Positions 28,030 to 37,013 of a DNA stretch of 64,000 nt are shown in pieces (position 1 is the stretch's first letter; every line of letters starts with the position of its first letter). The notes beneath the pieces are model-generated. The model was not told where the DNA came from. It saw nothing but the letters and a program-made list of their open reading frames with translations, and did not search any database. The translations under genes were made by a program, and so were the position numbers. Source of the DNA: Bradyrhizobium neotropicale (GTDB taxonomy: Bacteria; Pseudomonadota; Alphaproteobacteria; Rhizobiales; Xanthobacteraceae); NCBI RefSeq assembly GCF_001641695.1, contig NZ_LSEF01000058.1:44249-108248 (forward strand). Direction: 5' to 3'.

Positions 28030-29338
28030 GTCGCTGCCTAGTTCGCTGCCGATGACGCTGCGGATGTACAGGCGCCTGGCTTCCGGCCTGGTGCCACTTG
28101 CGCCTGCGCTGATCAAGCGGCGGCTGAAGCAGGGCAAGGAAGACCCCGCGCGCGTCGGCGAGCGGCGCGGCCTGTCCCGGGACGTGCGGCCGCACGGGCC
28201 GCTGGTCTGGATCCATGGCGCGAGCGTCGGCGAGGTGCTGGCTGCGGCGGCGCTGATCGAACGGCTGCGCGATCTCAACCTGCGCATCCTGCTCACCTCA
28301 GGCACCGTGACCTCGGCCGCCGTCGTGGCCAAGCGTTTCCCGCCCGACGTCATCCATCAATACGTGCCGTACGATTCCCCGCGCTACGTCGCGCGCTTCC
28401 TCGATCACTGGAAGCCATCGCTGGCGCTGTTCATCGAATCCGATTTGTGGCCGAACCTGATCCTGGCCGGCGCGGCGCGCCGCTTGCCGATGGTGCTGAT
28501 CAACGGGCGGATGTCGCACCGCTCCTTCCCGCGCTGGCGGCGGATGCACGGCACCATCTCGGCGCTCTTGTCGCGCTTCGACATCTGCCTGGCGCAATCG
28601 AAGATCGACGCCGAGCGTTTTGCCACGCTTGGCGGCCGCGACGTCGTCATCACCGGCAATCTCAAGCTCGACGTGCCGGCGCCGCCCGCAGATCCCGCCA
28701 AGCTCGAGCGCCTGATGGCGATGACGCGGGGCCGTCCGATCATCGTCGCGGCCTCGACCCATCCGGGCGAGGACGAGATGCTGGTGGCGGCGCATCGCAG
28801 CCTCGTCGGCTTCTTTCCGCAGCTCCTGACCGTGATCGTGCCGCGCCATCCGGATCGCGGCTCCTCGATCGCCGGCCTGATCACGGCCTCGGGCCTGACG
28901 CCGGCCCTGCGCTCGCGCGAGGAGCTGCCGACGGCCACGACCGACATCTACGTCGCCGACACCATGGGGGAGCTCGGCCTGTTCTACCGCCTCTCGCCGA
29001 TCGTGTTCATGGGCGGGTCGCTGATCCCCCATGGCGGGCAGAACCCGATCGAGGCGATCAAGCTCGGCGCTGCGATCGTCCATGGTCCGCACGTCTTCAA
29101 CTTCACCGACGTCTATGCGGCGCTCGACGGAAGCGGCGGGACGCGGCAGGCGGAGTCGCAGGAAGCTCTGGTGAAGCAGCTCGGCCAGCTGCTGGCCGAT
29201 CCAGCCGTGCGCGACAGAATGCAGCGCGCCGGCACCGGCGTGGTCGAGGAACTCGGCGGTGCGCTCGATCGCACCATGGCGGCGCTCGAGCCGTATCTGC
29301 TGCAATTGCGGATCGAGATGGGAGCCGCCAATGCGTGA
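28022..29338 (+). CDS. waaA: 3-deoxy-D-manno-octulosonic acid (Kdo) transferase
   Basis: A 438-residue WaaA/KdtA that adds Kdo to lipid IVA at the cytosolic face. An N-terminal membrane segment is followed by the GT30 motif WIHGASVGEVLAAAALI with the catalytic Glu, and the C-terminal GGSLIPHGGQNPIEAIKLG nucleotide-binding motif. ATG 28022 overlaps the DUF374 stop by 8 bases; starts further upstream are improbable. It is co-transcribed with lpxK. Confidence 0.95.
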   Translation: MPKSLPSSLPMTLRMYRRLASGLVPLAPALIKRRLKQGKEDPARVGERRGLSRDVRPHGPLVWIHGASVGEVLAAAALIERLRDLNLRILLTSGTVTSAAVVAKRFPPDVIHQYVPYDSPRYVARFLDHWKPSLALFIESDLWPNLILAGAARRLPMVLINGRMSHRSFPRWRRMHGTISALLSRFDICLAQSKIDAERFATLGGRDVVITGNLKLDVPAPPADPAKLERLMAMTRGRPIIVAASTHPGEDEMLVAAHRSLVGFFPQLLTVIVPRHPDRGSSIAGLITASGLTPALRSREELPTATTDIYVADTMGELGLFYRLSPIVFMGGSLIPHGGQNPIEAIKLGAAIVHGPHVFNFTDVYAALDGSGGTRQAESQEALVKQLGQLLADPAVRDRMQRAGTGVVEELGGALDRTMAALEPYLLQLRIEMGAANA

Positions 29339-30347
29339 GCCGGCCTTCTGGTACCGGCCACGTTCCCCGAAGTCGCATCTTCTCCAGCCATTGGGCGCGC
29401 TCTACGGCGCGATCACCGCGCGGCGCATGGCGCGCAAGGGCTTCGACGCCGGCATCCCCGTGATCTGCGTCGGCAACTACCATGTCGGCGGCGCCGGCAA
29501 GACGCCGACCGTGCTCGCGCTGACCAAGCTGTTGCGCGAGCTCGGCGAGACACCGGTCGTGCTCAGCCGCGGCTATGGCGGACGCCTGAAGGGCCCCGTC
29601 ATGGTCGATCGCGAGCGGCACACCGCGGCCGATGTCGGCGACGAGCCCCTGATGATGGTGCGCGACGTGCCGGTCGCGGTCGCGCGCGACCGCCTCGACG
29701 GCGTGGCGCTCGCCAGGTCGCAAGGCGCGACCGTCATCCTGATGGATGACGGCTTTCAGAATCCGCACATCACCAAGGATGCTTCGCTGATCGTGATCGA
29801 CAGCGAGCGCGGCCTCGGCAACGGCAAGGTGTTCCCCGCCGGCCCTCTCCGCGCGCCGCTGAAGGGGCAGCTCGCGCGCACCGACGCGCTGGTGCTGATC
29901 GGCGATGGCCATGCCGCCGACGATGTCGCGGCGGAGATCGTCGCGCGGGACAGGCCGGTGCTGCGCGCGCGGCTGAAGCCGGATGCTGCGTCCGTCGCGC
30001 AGCTCTTCGGCAGGCAGGTCCTGGCCTTCGCCGGCATCGGCGATCCCGGGCGCTTCTTCCGCACCCTGCAGGCCAGCGGCATCGACGTCGCGCGCACGCG
30101 TCCCTTCGCCGATCACCACATGTTCTCGCAGGCCGAGATCGCCGCGCTTGTCGCCGACGCCAGGCGCGAGCAGCTCACGCTTGTGACCACGGAAAAAGAT
30201 CTTGCCCGCTTGCGTGGCAGCGAGGGCGTGCCTGATGACATGGTGCCGTTCGCGGTCCAGCTCGAGTTCGACGACCGCGCAGCGCTCAGCCGCCTGATCA
30301 GCGACCATCTCTACAAGGCGCGCGAGCGACGGTTCGCACGCCGCTGA
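29331..30347 (+). CDS. lpxK: Tetraacyldisaccharide 4'-kinase LpxK
   Basis: A 338-residue lipid A kinase that phosphorylates the 4' position of the tetraacyl disaccharide. It has PVICVGNYHVGGAGKTPTV, which holds the Walker A motif (GGAGKTPT), then LSRGYGGR and LMDDGFQNPHI with the catalytic Asp region. It overlaps waaA by 8 bases and ends the operon. Some Bradyrhizobium lipid A lacks the 4' phosphate after later processing; the kinase would still be needed during assembly. The convergent neighbour starts 14 bases beyond, with no terminator visible. Confidence 0.95.
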   Translation: MREPAFWYRPRSPKSHLLQPLGALYGAITARRMARKGFDAGIPVICVGNYHVGGAGKTPTVLALTKLLRELGETPVVLSRGYGGRLKGPVMVDRERHTAADVGDEPLMMVRDVPVAVARDRLDGVALARSQGATVILMDDGFQNPHITKDASLIVIDSERGLGNGKVFPAGPLRAPLKGQLARTDALVLIGDGHAADDVAAEIVARDRPVLRARLKPDAASVAQLFGRQVLAFAGIGDPGRFFRTLQASGIDVARTRPFADHHMFSQAEIAALVADARREQLTLVTTEKDLARLRGSEGVPDDMVPFAVQLEFDDRAALSRLISDHLYKARERRFARR

Positions 30348-30361
30348 GATTCACCAAGCGA

Positions 30362-31591
30362 TTAATGTGATGTGGTCCTGGTCCCGGGCCAAAGCGTTCC
30401 GTCGGCCTGACAGCTCGAGAATGTCGGCGAGACCGTCTCGTCCATCTGCGTCCGCTGGGGCTGCCGCGAGCGCTTGTTGTTGATTGCGTGCAGCAGCCTC
30501 GCGACGGCGATCATCATCAGGATTCCAGCAAGACTGAGCAGGATCTGCATCGCGAGCCCCGCCGAGATGTCGAGCAGCGTAAGGTGGCCGGCGAGCGCCA
30601 GAAGGACGCCGAGACAATAGATCGGCAGCGAATTCTCGCCACAGCACCTCGCGCAGCGCAGCACCGGCGACGATAGCCCTCGCCAATCCTGGGGAATGAG
30701 CCGTAACGCCACAACTGCAAGAGCCAGGAAATGCAGCAGCCGCAACGGACTGAGATTGGATTTGTCCAATGGAAATACCAGGTCCGTCAATGCCTGCGGG
30801 ACCAGTGGCTTGATGCCCCAACTCAGTGCAAGGACCAGGCTGAAAACCAGATAGAGAATGGCAAGAACAAGCGCTGGGCGCGACATCACCCACGGCCGGA
30901 ATTTCTCTCCCTCGATGACGCACCAAGCGCCCAGCACGATCAGAAGCTGCCAGGCCAGCGGATTGAAGAACCAGACGCTGTTGGGCCAGGCTGGAACGCT
31001 CCAGCCGAAGACGTGCACGAGCGCATAAAGCGCCAGCGAAAGGCCCAGCGTCACGTTTGGTGCTCGCAGCAGCAGCCACAACAGCGGCGCGAACAACACG
31101 TGAAAGATCACGAAAACCGGCAGGACGTCGGTGTTGACAGGGCGATATTGGAGGATTGCGGCGTGCGCAAGGCTCGCCCCCGGCTGCTCGAACAGAATTC
31201 GCGTATTGCTATCGTCGGCAAGATCATCGCTGCCCGTGAGGTAGACGAGGACGGCGCAAGCGAGCGTGAGCAGCAGAAACGCGGCGTAGATGTCCCATCC
31301 CCGCCGCAGCGAACGGCCGATCATGCCGCTCCAGCCGTCGCGCTGACGTGTCCTGCCGTAGGCCAGCGCACAGGTCACGCCCGAGATGAACATGAATATC
31401 TCGGCGGCATCGCAGAAGCCGTAATTGCGCGGTGTCAGCCAGCTTCCGATGTTGTTGGGCACATGGTCAAGGAATATCCACCACAGCGCGATCCCCCGAC
31501 AGGCATCGATGCGCAGGTCGCGGCCGGCCCCGCGGAACTCCGGCGGAGTTTCGCCGATCAATCGCTTCGAGGTGTGAGTTCTATCAAGCAT
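30362..31591 (-). CDS. opgC: OpgC-like membrane acyltransferase
   Basis: A 409-residue polytopic protein that starts with DLRIDACRGIALWWIFLDHVPNN, the characteristic beginning of OpgC proteins, followed by about 10 membrane helices. OpgC-type enzymes O-succinylate osmoregulated periplasmic glucans. ATG 31591 is chosen just before the conserved block; an ATG at 31618 is possible. The Ser/Thr/Arg-rich C-terminal tail (NNKRSRQPQRTQMDETVSP) looks unstructured. No glucan synthase genes are adjacent. Confidence 0.85.
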   Translation of the reverse strand: MLDRTHTSKRLIGETPPEFRGAGRDLRIDACRGIALWWIFLDHVPNNIGSWLTPRNYGFCDAAEIFMFISGVTCALAYGRTRQRDGWSGMIGRSLRRGWDIYAAFLLLTLACAVLVYLTGSDDLADDSNTRILFEQPGASLAHAAILQYRPVNTDVLPVFVIFHVLFAPLLWLLLRAPNVTLGLSLALYALVHVFGWSVPAWPNSVWFFNPLAWQLLIVLGAWCVIEGEKFRPWVMSRPALVLAILYLVFSLVLALSWGIKPLVPQALTDLVFPLDKSNLSPLRLLHFLALAVVALRLIPQDWRGLSSPVLRCARCCGENSLPIYCLGVLLALAGHLTLLDISAGLAMQILLSLAGILMMIAVARLLHAINNKRSRQPQRTQMDETVSPTFSSCQADGTLWPGTRTTSH

Positions 31592-31715
31592 CTGTTGACC
31601 TGCACGGCGTGCGCGCATGCCCTCATCGGAGGTAGGTCGATGAGACGTGCGGATGCTCGGGGACTTGCGCGGGCCGAGCGGGTCTCCGACCAGGCGATGC
31701 GGTTGCGCGCCCCAG

Positions 31716-31904
31716 CTACCTGATGGTCCGGGGTTCTTTCGTCGCCCAGCCGCTGTGCTGATCGCCGGAGTCGGAAGTATCACCGTCCTCCCACGGCTCT
31801 TGCAGCGTGTCGTCGCTGGCAACCGGTATGGAGAGCTGCTTTCGCATTTCGGCGAGGCGGGCGCGGCAGTACTCACGGTAAAGCATGTCGACTATGGTGG
31901 ACAT
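31716..31904 (-). CDS. Small hypothetical protein (62 aa)
   Basis: A 62-residue ORF beginning STIVDMLYREYCRARLAEMR, a positively charged amphipathic helix, then an acidic tail (WEDGDTSDSGDQHSG). GAGGG lies 7 bases before the ATG, which supports translation. It precedes the opgC-like gene by 125 bases on the same strand. The N-terminal helix looks like that of other short Bradyrhizobium proteins, recalled without a search. Confidence 0.5.
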   Translation of the reverse strand: MSTIVDMLYREYCRARLAEMRKQLSIPVASDDTLQEPWEDGDTSDSGDQHSGWATKEPRTIR

Positions 31905-32470
31905 GATCGAACCCTCGCTTGATCAACAGCGTTGACATCCCGCGTGATAGATTTCGAGCATTCCAGCCGGCGGTAAAAACGAACGGTGCCGGAAAGCAAT
32001 TTTTGTCCGACAAACTCTGATGACGATGTGGCGGCCAAGGAACGCCACGAAATCGGTATCAGGGGACATCCAGTGCTGCAAAACGTTTGCGTCGCGGACC
32101 GTTGAGTTCGATCAATCGCGAACGACGTCGTAAAGATGGATTTGCGCTTGCACCCTGCCAGGGACGTTCAAATCGGATCCGATGGCAGCAATTTGAAATA
32201 GAGCCATCACGCTTGTCTCCCCTTAAAGGAGATTTTCTGCACCGCGACTCTCGCAATCCGTGTAGGCGTAATTTTCTGGCCGCTACGTGAGCCAGTTCAC
32301 AACAGTATTGCTCACAGGTGAATGAGACTAGCAGGCAAGTGATGTAACTTCTTGGAGTTCTGCGCACCTTTGCGAAGACGGCGTGGTGCGCGAATTGCAA
32401 AATACGGATACCGACAGCGGCCTGTCGTAGCATTTCAACCCGATGTTTTTGTCAAGGCTGGAGGTCCCCC
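31905..32470. other. AT-richer non-coding stretch before the first AraC gene
   Basis: About 565 bases with lower GC than the surroundings and no convincing gene. An open frame of 124 codons on the minus strand (32059-32433) has no ribosome-binding site and an implausible composition. It presumably holds the promoters of the small gene and the AraC gene. The composition hints at acquired DNA. Confidence 0.5.
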
Positions 32471-33463
32471 ATGTCTACGGACGCAGCCGATTTCGTATCG
32501 CATCGATTCTCGTCGCGCGAGCTTCCGGAGCGCTTGCGACTTCCGCTCTGGCGCGAGAGCTTTGTGCGAGGGATAGTTCACGTCGATATCGAGCCGATAT
32601 CGAACGTTCCGTTTCAGGCCGACGCAACGCTGCAAGCGATCCCGGGTCTGCGCACGCTCGCACTGAAAGGCTCGTCCATGCGCTTCAGGCGCCTGCAGGC
32701 GAGCATTGCTGATGGTGATGACTCGATCGGTCTCATCGTCGGCTCACCCGGCAGAAGTCAGCTCTCGCAGCGCGGCCGGGACATTGGGCTTTGCGCCGGC
32801 GACGCAATCGGAATTCTGCATTCGGAGCCCGTCACCGTCACCTATGTTGACGGATTACTGTTCGGTCTGGCCGTGCCGCGCGACGCGCTTGCACAGCGCG
32901 TGACGGACATTGAAGGCCTCGCCATGCGGCTGATTTCCTGCCGAACCGAAGCGCTTCGTCTCCTGATGGCTTATCTGAAGTCGGCATTCAAGGAGGGGGC
33001 TCTGGCCGCCCCCAAGCTGCGTGATGCGGTCATGGTTCACATCCATGATCTCGTGGCGCTCGCAGTCAGCGAGTGCGCGCCCCTGGGCGAGAGCGATGCG
33101 AGCGCGGTCGTGGCCGCGCGCCACAGCGCCGTACTCGACTACATCGCGGCACACTTTCAGGACCCAGGACTTAGCGTCGAGACGGTCGCCCGTTGCCAAG
33201 GCATCTCACCTCGCTATCTGCAGCGCCTGATGGCGTCATCAGGGTCATCGTTCACCGGGCACGTGAACGAGTTGCGTCTCCAACTTGCTCTCAAGCTGCT
33301 AACCGAGGCGCGCGTCAGCGCGCAGCTGATTTCCGACATCGCCCTGGAGGTCGGCTTCTCGGATGTTTCGCATTTCAATCGCTTGTTCCGAGCTCGCTTC
33401 GGCGATTCGCCGCGTGGGGTTCGCTGCGCCGGCAGGGATCCCGGCCAGGCCGCGTGCCCCTGA
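32471..33463 (+). CDS. AraC-family transcriptional regulator
   Basis: A 330-residue regulator. The N-terminal AraC_binding_2-like domain (WRESFVRGIVHVDIEPISNVPFQA) is followed by two C-terminal helix-turn-helices (LSVETVARCQGISPRYLQRL and ISDIALEVGFSDVSHFNRLF). GGAGG lies 8 bases before the ATG. The inducer and target genes are unknown. It is followed by a second AraC gene on the same strand, 288 bases away. Confidence 0.88.
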   Translation: MSTDAADFVSHRFSSRELPERLRLPLWRESFVRGIVHVDIEPISNVPFQADATLQAIPGLRTLALKGSSMRFRRLQASIADGDDSIGLIVGSPGRSQLSQRGRDIGLCAGDAIGILHSEPVTVTYVDGLLFGLAVPRDALAQRVTDIEGLAMRLISCRTEALRLLMAYLKSAFKEGALAAPKLRDAVMVHIHDLVALAVSECAPLGESDASAVVAARHSAVLDYIAAHFQDPGLSVETVARCQGISPRYLQRLMASSGSSFTGHVNELRLQLALKLLTEARVSAQLISDIALEVGFSDVSHFNRLFRARFGDSPRGVRCAGRDPGQAACP

Positions 33464-33751
33464 TCGGCGCGTGCACGAGATGGCATATGTTTTCGGAGCT
33501 CGCACATGACCACGGGCATCGTCGCTGGCGACGATAGGGCTGGTTGTTCTCGCAAGTGAAGGAAGCTGCGGTCTCGTTGCCCGCCACAATCTGCGCGGCG
33601 GGTGCGCCAACTCATCGCGCGCAGCGCGCAGCGGGGGCGCGCGCGGTCATGTCGCGTAGCCTGCCTCCCCCTTTGTAATCCATTTCACACAGCAGCGAAG
33701 CGCGGTCCGATATGATTTCCCGAGGGCTGGCCCCCAGAACGGGAGGCCGAA

Positions 33752-34729
33752 ATGCCAACGTCATCTCACCTCTTGCGATGGTCGACCGAGATGCTGCCGG
33801 AGCGCGCGCGGTCCTCCACGTTCCGTGAGGAGTTTGCGCGGCTGAACCTCGCCTTGGACGTGATAGATCACAGCGGCGGCCGCCCGCGTATCGACGTCAC
33901 CCATCTGCAGCTCGGCGCGATTGGCGTTTGTCGCCTTGTCGCCACGCCGGTGGAGTTTATCCGTCACCAACACCACCTCAAGGATAGCCGTGACCAATTC
34001 GGACTGAACATCGTCGAGGCTGGACCGGTCCAGTTTGCAAATGCCGGCGAGGACCATGTCCATGATGCCGGCTCCGCTTGTTTGGTCGACCGGGGAAGGC
34101 CGCTGCGAGTATTTGGGCCGCGTGGCGGCAACGTCAGATTCGTGACCGTGCAGGCTGCGGCCCTTAGGTCTCTGGTTGCGCACCCGGAGGATCTATCCGG
34201 TCGGCCGGTGCGTTCCGGACCGGCGCTTAGACTCCTCGACCGCTACCTGCGGTCGCTCGCCTCCTTCAAGGAGCCTCCGTCATCAAAACTGGCCTCCACC
34301 GTCGGCGCACATCTCCTCGATCTCGTGGCCGCGACGCTCGGGCCGACCGCCGAAGCTGCAAACATCGTTGCGGAGCGTGGTGTGAAGGCAGCCAAGTTGC
34401 AGGCGATCCTGGCGGAGGTCGCACAACGCTTCAGCGATCCCAATTTCGATCTGAACAATGTCGCCGGGGCGCTCGGTATGTCGCGGCGATACGTGCAAAA
34501 TTTGCTCGAGGGGACCGGAAAGTCATTCACCGAGCACCTTGCAGGACGTCGACTAGAGCGTGCCTTCGCGATGTTGACTGACCCGCAGCATCTGCATTTG
34601 ACCATCCTCGATATCGCGTTTGCGGTCGGCTTTGGTGATGTTTCTCATTTCAATCGCATGTTCCGCCGGCACTTCGGCGAGACGCCATCAGGCGTGCGCG
34701 CCGCATCGACCATGCGGGAGCTGAAGTGA
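33752..34729 (+). CDS. AraC-family transcriptional regulator
   Basis: A 325-residue regulator of the same architecture as the gene upstream: an AraC_binding_2-like N-terminal domain and helix-turn-helices at the end (FDLNNVAGALGMSRRYVQNL; LDIAFAVGFGDVSHFNRMF). The two share the general family pattern but are clearly diverged paralogues, not a recent duplication. GGGAGG precedes the ATG. No operon partner is visible. Confidence 0.88.
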   Translation: MPTSSHLLRWSTEMLPERARSSTFREEFARLNLALDVIDHSGGRPRIDVTHLQLGAIGVCRLVATPVEFIRHQHHLKDSRDQFGLNIVEAGPVQFANAGEDHVHDAGSACLVDRGRPLRVFGPRGGNVRFVTVQAAALRSLVAHPEDLSGRPVRSGPALRLLDRYLRSLASFKEPPSSKLASTVGAHLLDLVAATLGPTAEAANIVAERGVKAAKLQAILAEVAQRFSDPNFDLNNVAGALGMSRRYVQNLLEGTGKSFTEHLAGRRLERAFAMLTDPQHLHLTILDIAFAVGFGDVSHFNRMFRRHFGETPSGVRAASTMRELK

Positions 34730-34914
34730 TCCTGCGACCCCACCGGATTTGGTGGGGCACTGCGGCACCGGCTCAGCGCCACATCGACAGTCAAGGGATG
34801 GGCCCTGGCTTTCGCCAGGGCGATGCAGGAGGGGCTTCGCCAGCGTGACGACGATCATTCACCCGACATTCATCGCCAGACTCCTATCGAGTTAAGTTCG
34901 ATCAGGAGAGTTCC

Positions 34915-35235
34915 ATGAAACTGCCGTCCGCGACCGTTGTTGCCAGCCTTGTGTGTCTGATTGTTGCGTCCGCCTTTGCCCAGACGCCTTCACCGCCTGC
35001 AGCCGCACCCGCCGCGCCGACCGCGACGGTGCCGGTTCCCGCGACCAAGCGCGTGACCTGTCTCAGCTCGACGCAGAACCTGAAGGGGCAGGACAAGCGG
35101 GACCAAATGCAGCTCTGCATGGCCCAGGCACGGCTCGACTGCCTGAAGCAGGCGATCGATCAGAAGATCGTCGGCGAGCCCCGGAAGACTTTCGTCAAAA
35201 GCTGTGTGGGTATGGATGGCGCGGAGCAACAATAG
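34915..35235 (+). CDS. Small secreted PsiF-repeat-like protein
   Basis: A 106-residue protein with a signal peptide (VASLVCLIVASAFA/Q), a Pro/Ala-rich linker and a Cys-containing helical part. The spacing CLSSTQNLKGQDKRDQMQLCMAQARLDC and KTFVKSCVG resembles a PsiF repeat, though not perfectly. AGGAG lies 7 bases before the ATG. Periplasmic; function unknown. Confidence 0.72.
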   Translation: MKLPSATVVASLVCLIVASAFAQTPSPPAAAPAAPTATVPVPATKRVTCLSSTQNLKGQDKRDQMQLCMAQARLDCLKQAIDQKIVGEPRKTFVKSCVGMDGAEQQ

Positions 35236-35251
35236 GCGGGCGGCCGCGTCC

Positions 35252-35479
35252 TTACGGCTGCGGCTTCAGCGCGCCGGGAAAATGCCGCTGCAACACTGCG
35301 GCTGGAGTGGCGTAGGCCTCCTGCAGGTCCACGCTCCAGTATTTCAGCTCGTCGAGCGGAATCCTCGTGTCCGTCACGACGCAGCGCACATAGGTCCCCG
35401 GCGAGATCACGCGGAAGTCGCCGTCGAGATATTGTACCTGCGCCTCGCCATGGCCCGAGGGGCCGAACTTGTTCAGCAC
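35252..35479 (-). CDS. DUF2093 family protein
   Basis: About 75 residues. The block GEAQVQYLDGDFRVISPGTYVRCVVTDTRIPLDELKYWSVDLQEAY is the conserved DUF2093 core. The GTG at 35479 is chosen because family members begin with MNKF-like sequence close to the core and GGAGAC lies upstream; the frame also allows an ATG at 35506. Function unknown. Confidence 0.78.
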   Translation of the reverse strand: MLNKFGPSGHGEAQVQYLDGDFRVISPGTYVRCVVTDTRIPLDELKYWSVDLQEAYATPAAVLQRHFPGALKPQP

Positions 35480-35655
35480 GGTCGAAAGTCTCCGTGGAAG
35501 GCCCATTCAGGGCGTGATGTGATGAATCCGATTACCATAAATAGGGTGGCTTGTCCGCCCGTTAAACCCACCGACTTGTGATGTTTTGCCGCCGTTCACG
35601 CATGATAGTGCTCGCGCGAAGGATCGCTGGTCCCGGTCACTCACGGCAGTCTCCG

Positions 35656-36504
35656 ATGCGCCTTCCGTCAATCGCCCTGTTCCTGGCGCTTCTGCTGTCG
35701 CCCGCCCATGCGGCGACCGCGCCTGCGACCGCGTCCACGCCTGCGCCGCAGCAGGTTGATATTCCGCTAGCGGGTGGGGTCCTGCATGCGCAGCTCTACA
35801 AGCCAGATGGGGCAGGGCCGTTTCCGACGGTGATTGCACTGCATGGCTGCGGGGGGCTCGGCGGCCATTCCGACCCGGTCGCGCCGCGCTATCGCGACTG
35901 GGCCCTGCAATTCCTCAAGACAGGTAACGCGGTGCTGCTGCCCGACAGCTACGGCTCGCGCGAAGTCGGGCCGCAATGCCGGGTCAAGGAAGGGCACGTC
36001 AAGGCGCGGCGCGAGCGCGTCGCCGATATCGTGGCCTCGCGCGCCTGGCTGATGAAGCAGACCTGGGTGGCGCGCGATCGGGTCAGCCTGATCGGCTGGG
36101 CGAACGGCGCCAGCGCGCTGCTCTGGGCGGTGCGCCCGCAGAATGCGGCACGCGACGCCGGGCCCGATTTTCGCGCCGCCGTCGCCTTCTACCCGGACTG
36201 CCGGATTTCCGCAGGCCTCGGCTGGAGCACGCGCGTGCCGACGCTGCTCCTGATCGGCGGCAACGATGACGTGTCGTCGCCGCCGGCCTGCCGCCAGATG
36301 ATCGACGGCGCGCATGGCCGCAGCGCGCTTGCGCGCATCGTGGTCTATCCCGGCGCCTATCACGATTTCGACCGCGCCAATTTGCCGGTGCACGCGCTCG
36401 CCGGCAGCACCGACGCTGCAACGCCGGACCGTGGCCATCTCGGCACCGACACGGAAGCGCGCGCGGAGGCGCAGAAGGAAGTCGCGGAGTGGCTGGCGCG
36501 GTAG
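35656..36504 (+). CDS. Dienelactone-hydrolase-like protein lacking the nucleophile
   Basis: A 282-residue secreted alpha/beta-hydrolase. A signal peptide (LPSIALFLALLLSPAHA) precedes a DLH-like domain with the oxyanion region VIALHGCGGLGGHSDP. The nucleophile elbow, normally GWSNGG or G-x-C-x-G, reads LIGWANGASALL, so Ala149 replaces the nucleophile. The acid and base sites still look present (GGNDDVSSP and GAYHDFD). Start 35656 is set by the signal peptide. Without the nucleophile it may be a binding protein or use a neighbouring residue. Confidence 0.82.
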   Translation: MRLPSIALFLALLLSPAHAATAPATASTPAPQQVDIPLAGGVLHAQLYKPDGAGPFPTVIALHGCGGLGGHSDPVAPRYRDWALQFLKTGNAVLLPDSYGSREVGPQCRVKEGHVKARRERVADIVASRAWLMKQTWVARDRVSLIGWANGASALLWAVRPQNAARDAGPDFRAAVAFYPDCRISAGLGWSTRVPTLLLIGGNDDVSSPPACRQMIDGAHGRSALARIVVYPGAYHDFDRANLPVHALAGSTDAATPDRGHLGTDTEARAEAQKEVAEWLAR

Positions 36505-36674
36505 TCCGAAGCGGGGCCGCCCGAGGAACAATGTGAGGCGGACAGCCCCGCATCGACCACCGCCCTGCACGGAACAAGATGGCCGACCGGGAATCTACGG
36601 ATGGAACGGCTGCCGGTTTCAGCGCAAACAGTGCCGCCATAGTTCGACCATGATGTCGATTAAACGCCAATCAC

Positions 36675-36824
36675 ATGCGCCACCGCGTCCTGCTCTTCTC
36701 CTCTGCACTGGTCATCTTCACCGTCGCGATCTTCCTCTTCGAGGCCCGCGCCGGCGCACCGCAGCTTGCGCCGGAACATTGCGGCTTCTGGACCACGATC
36801 GACGCGGGATTGTCCTGCCGCTGA
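36675..36824 (+). CDS. Small single-span membrane protein (49 aa)
   Basis: A 49-residue ORF with one hydrophobic helix (VLLFSSALVIFTVAIFLF), a short Ala/Gly/Pro stretch and a Cys-containing end (PEHCGFWTTIDAGLSCR) on the outer side. Codon third positions are GC-rich as in real genes. No good ribosome-binding site is visible. It lies in an otherwise empty gap. Confidence 0.45.
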   Translation: MRHRVLLFSSALVIFTVAIFLFEARAGAPQLAPEHCGFWTTIDAGLSCR

Positions 36825-36829
36825 AGCGC

Positions 36830-36970
36830 CACCGTCACCCCGCGCAATGGCGAAGCCATTGTCCCTGGAGGTGGCCGCGACCGCGGCCCTCGAAGGGCGA
36901 CGGCCCGGCCGCATCCCGGCCGTTCATCCTTCGAGGCTCGCTTCGCGAGCGCCTCAGGATGACGGGGCCG
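36830..36970. repeat. Cluster of short palindromic repeats
   Basis: Contains several hairpins: CAATGGCGAAGCCATTG, GGCCGCGACCGCGGCC, CGGCCGCATCCCGGCCG, and TCGAGGCTCGCTTCGCGAGCGCCTCAGGATGA. The last is a common intergenic element in Bradyrhizobium. No gene is present here. Confidence 0.6.
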
Positions 36971-37013
36971 GCTGTTCAACTTTGTCGGCCGAACAGCCGC
37001 TACCGCATCTGGC

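Noticed and set aside
32059..32433. 124-codon open frame on the minus strand
   Set aside because: Lies in the AT-richer gap but has no ribosome-binding site, and its translation is Arg/Cys/Ser-rich with no pattern of a folded protein.
34738..34757. CCCCACC...GGTGGGG hairpin after the second AraC gene
   Set aside because: A 7-bp stem without a following T-run; not strong enough to call a terminator.
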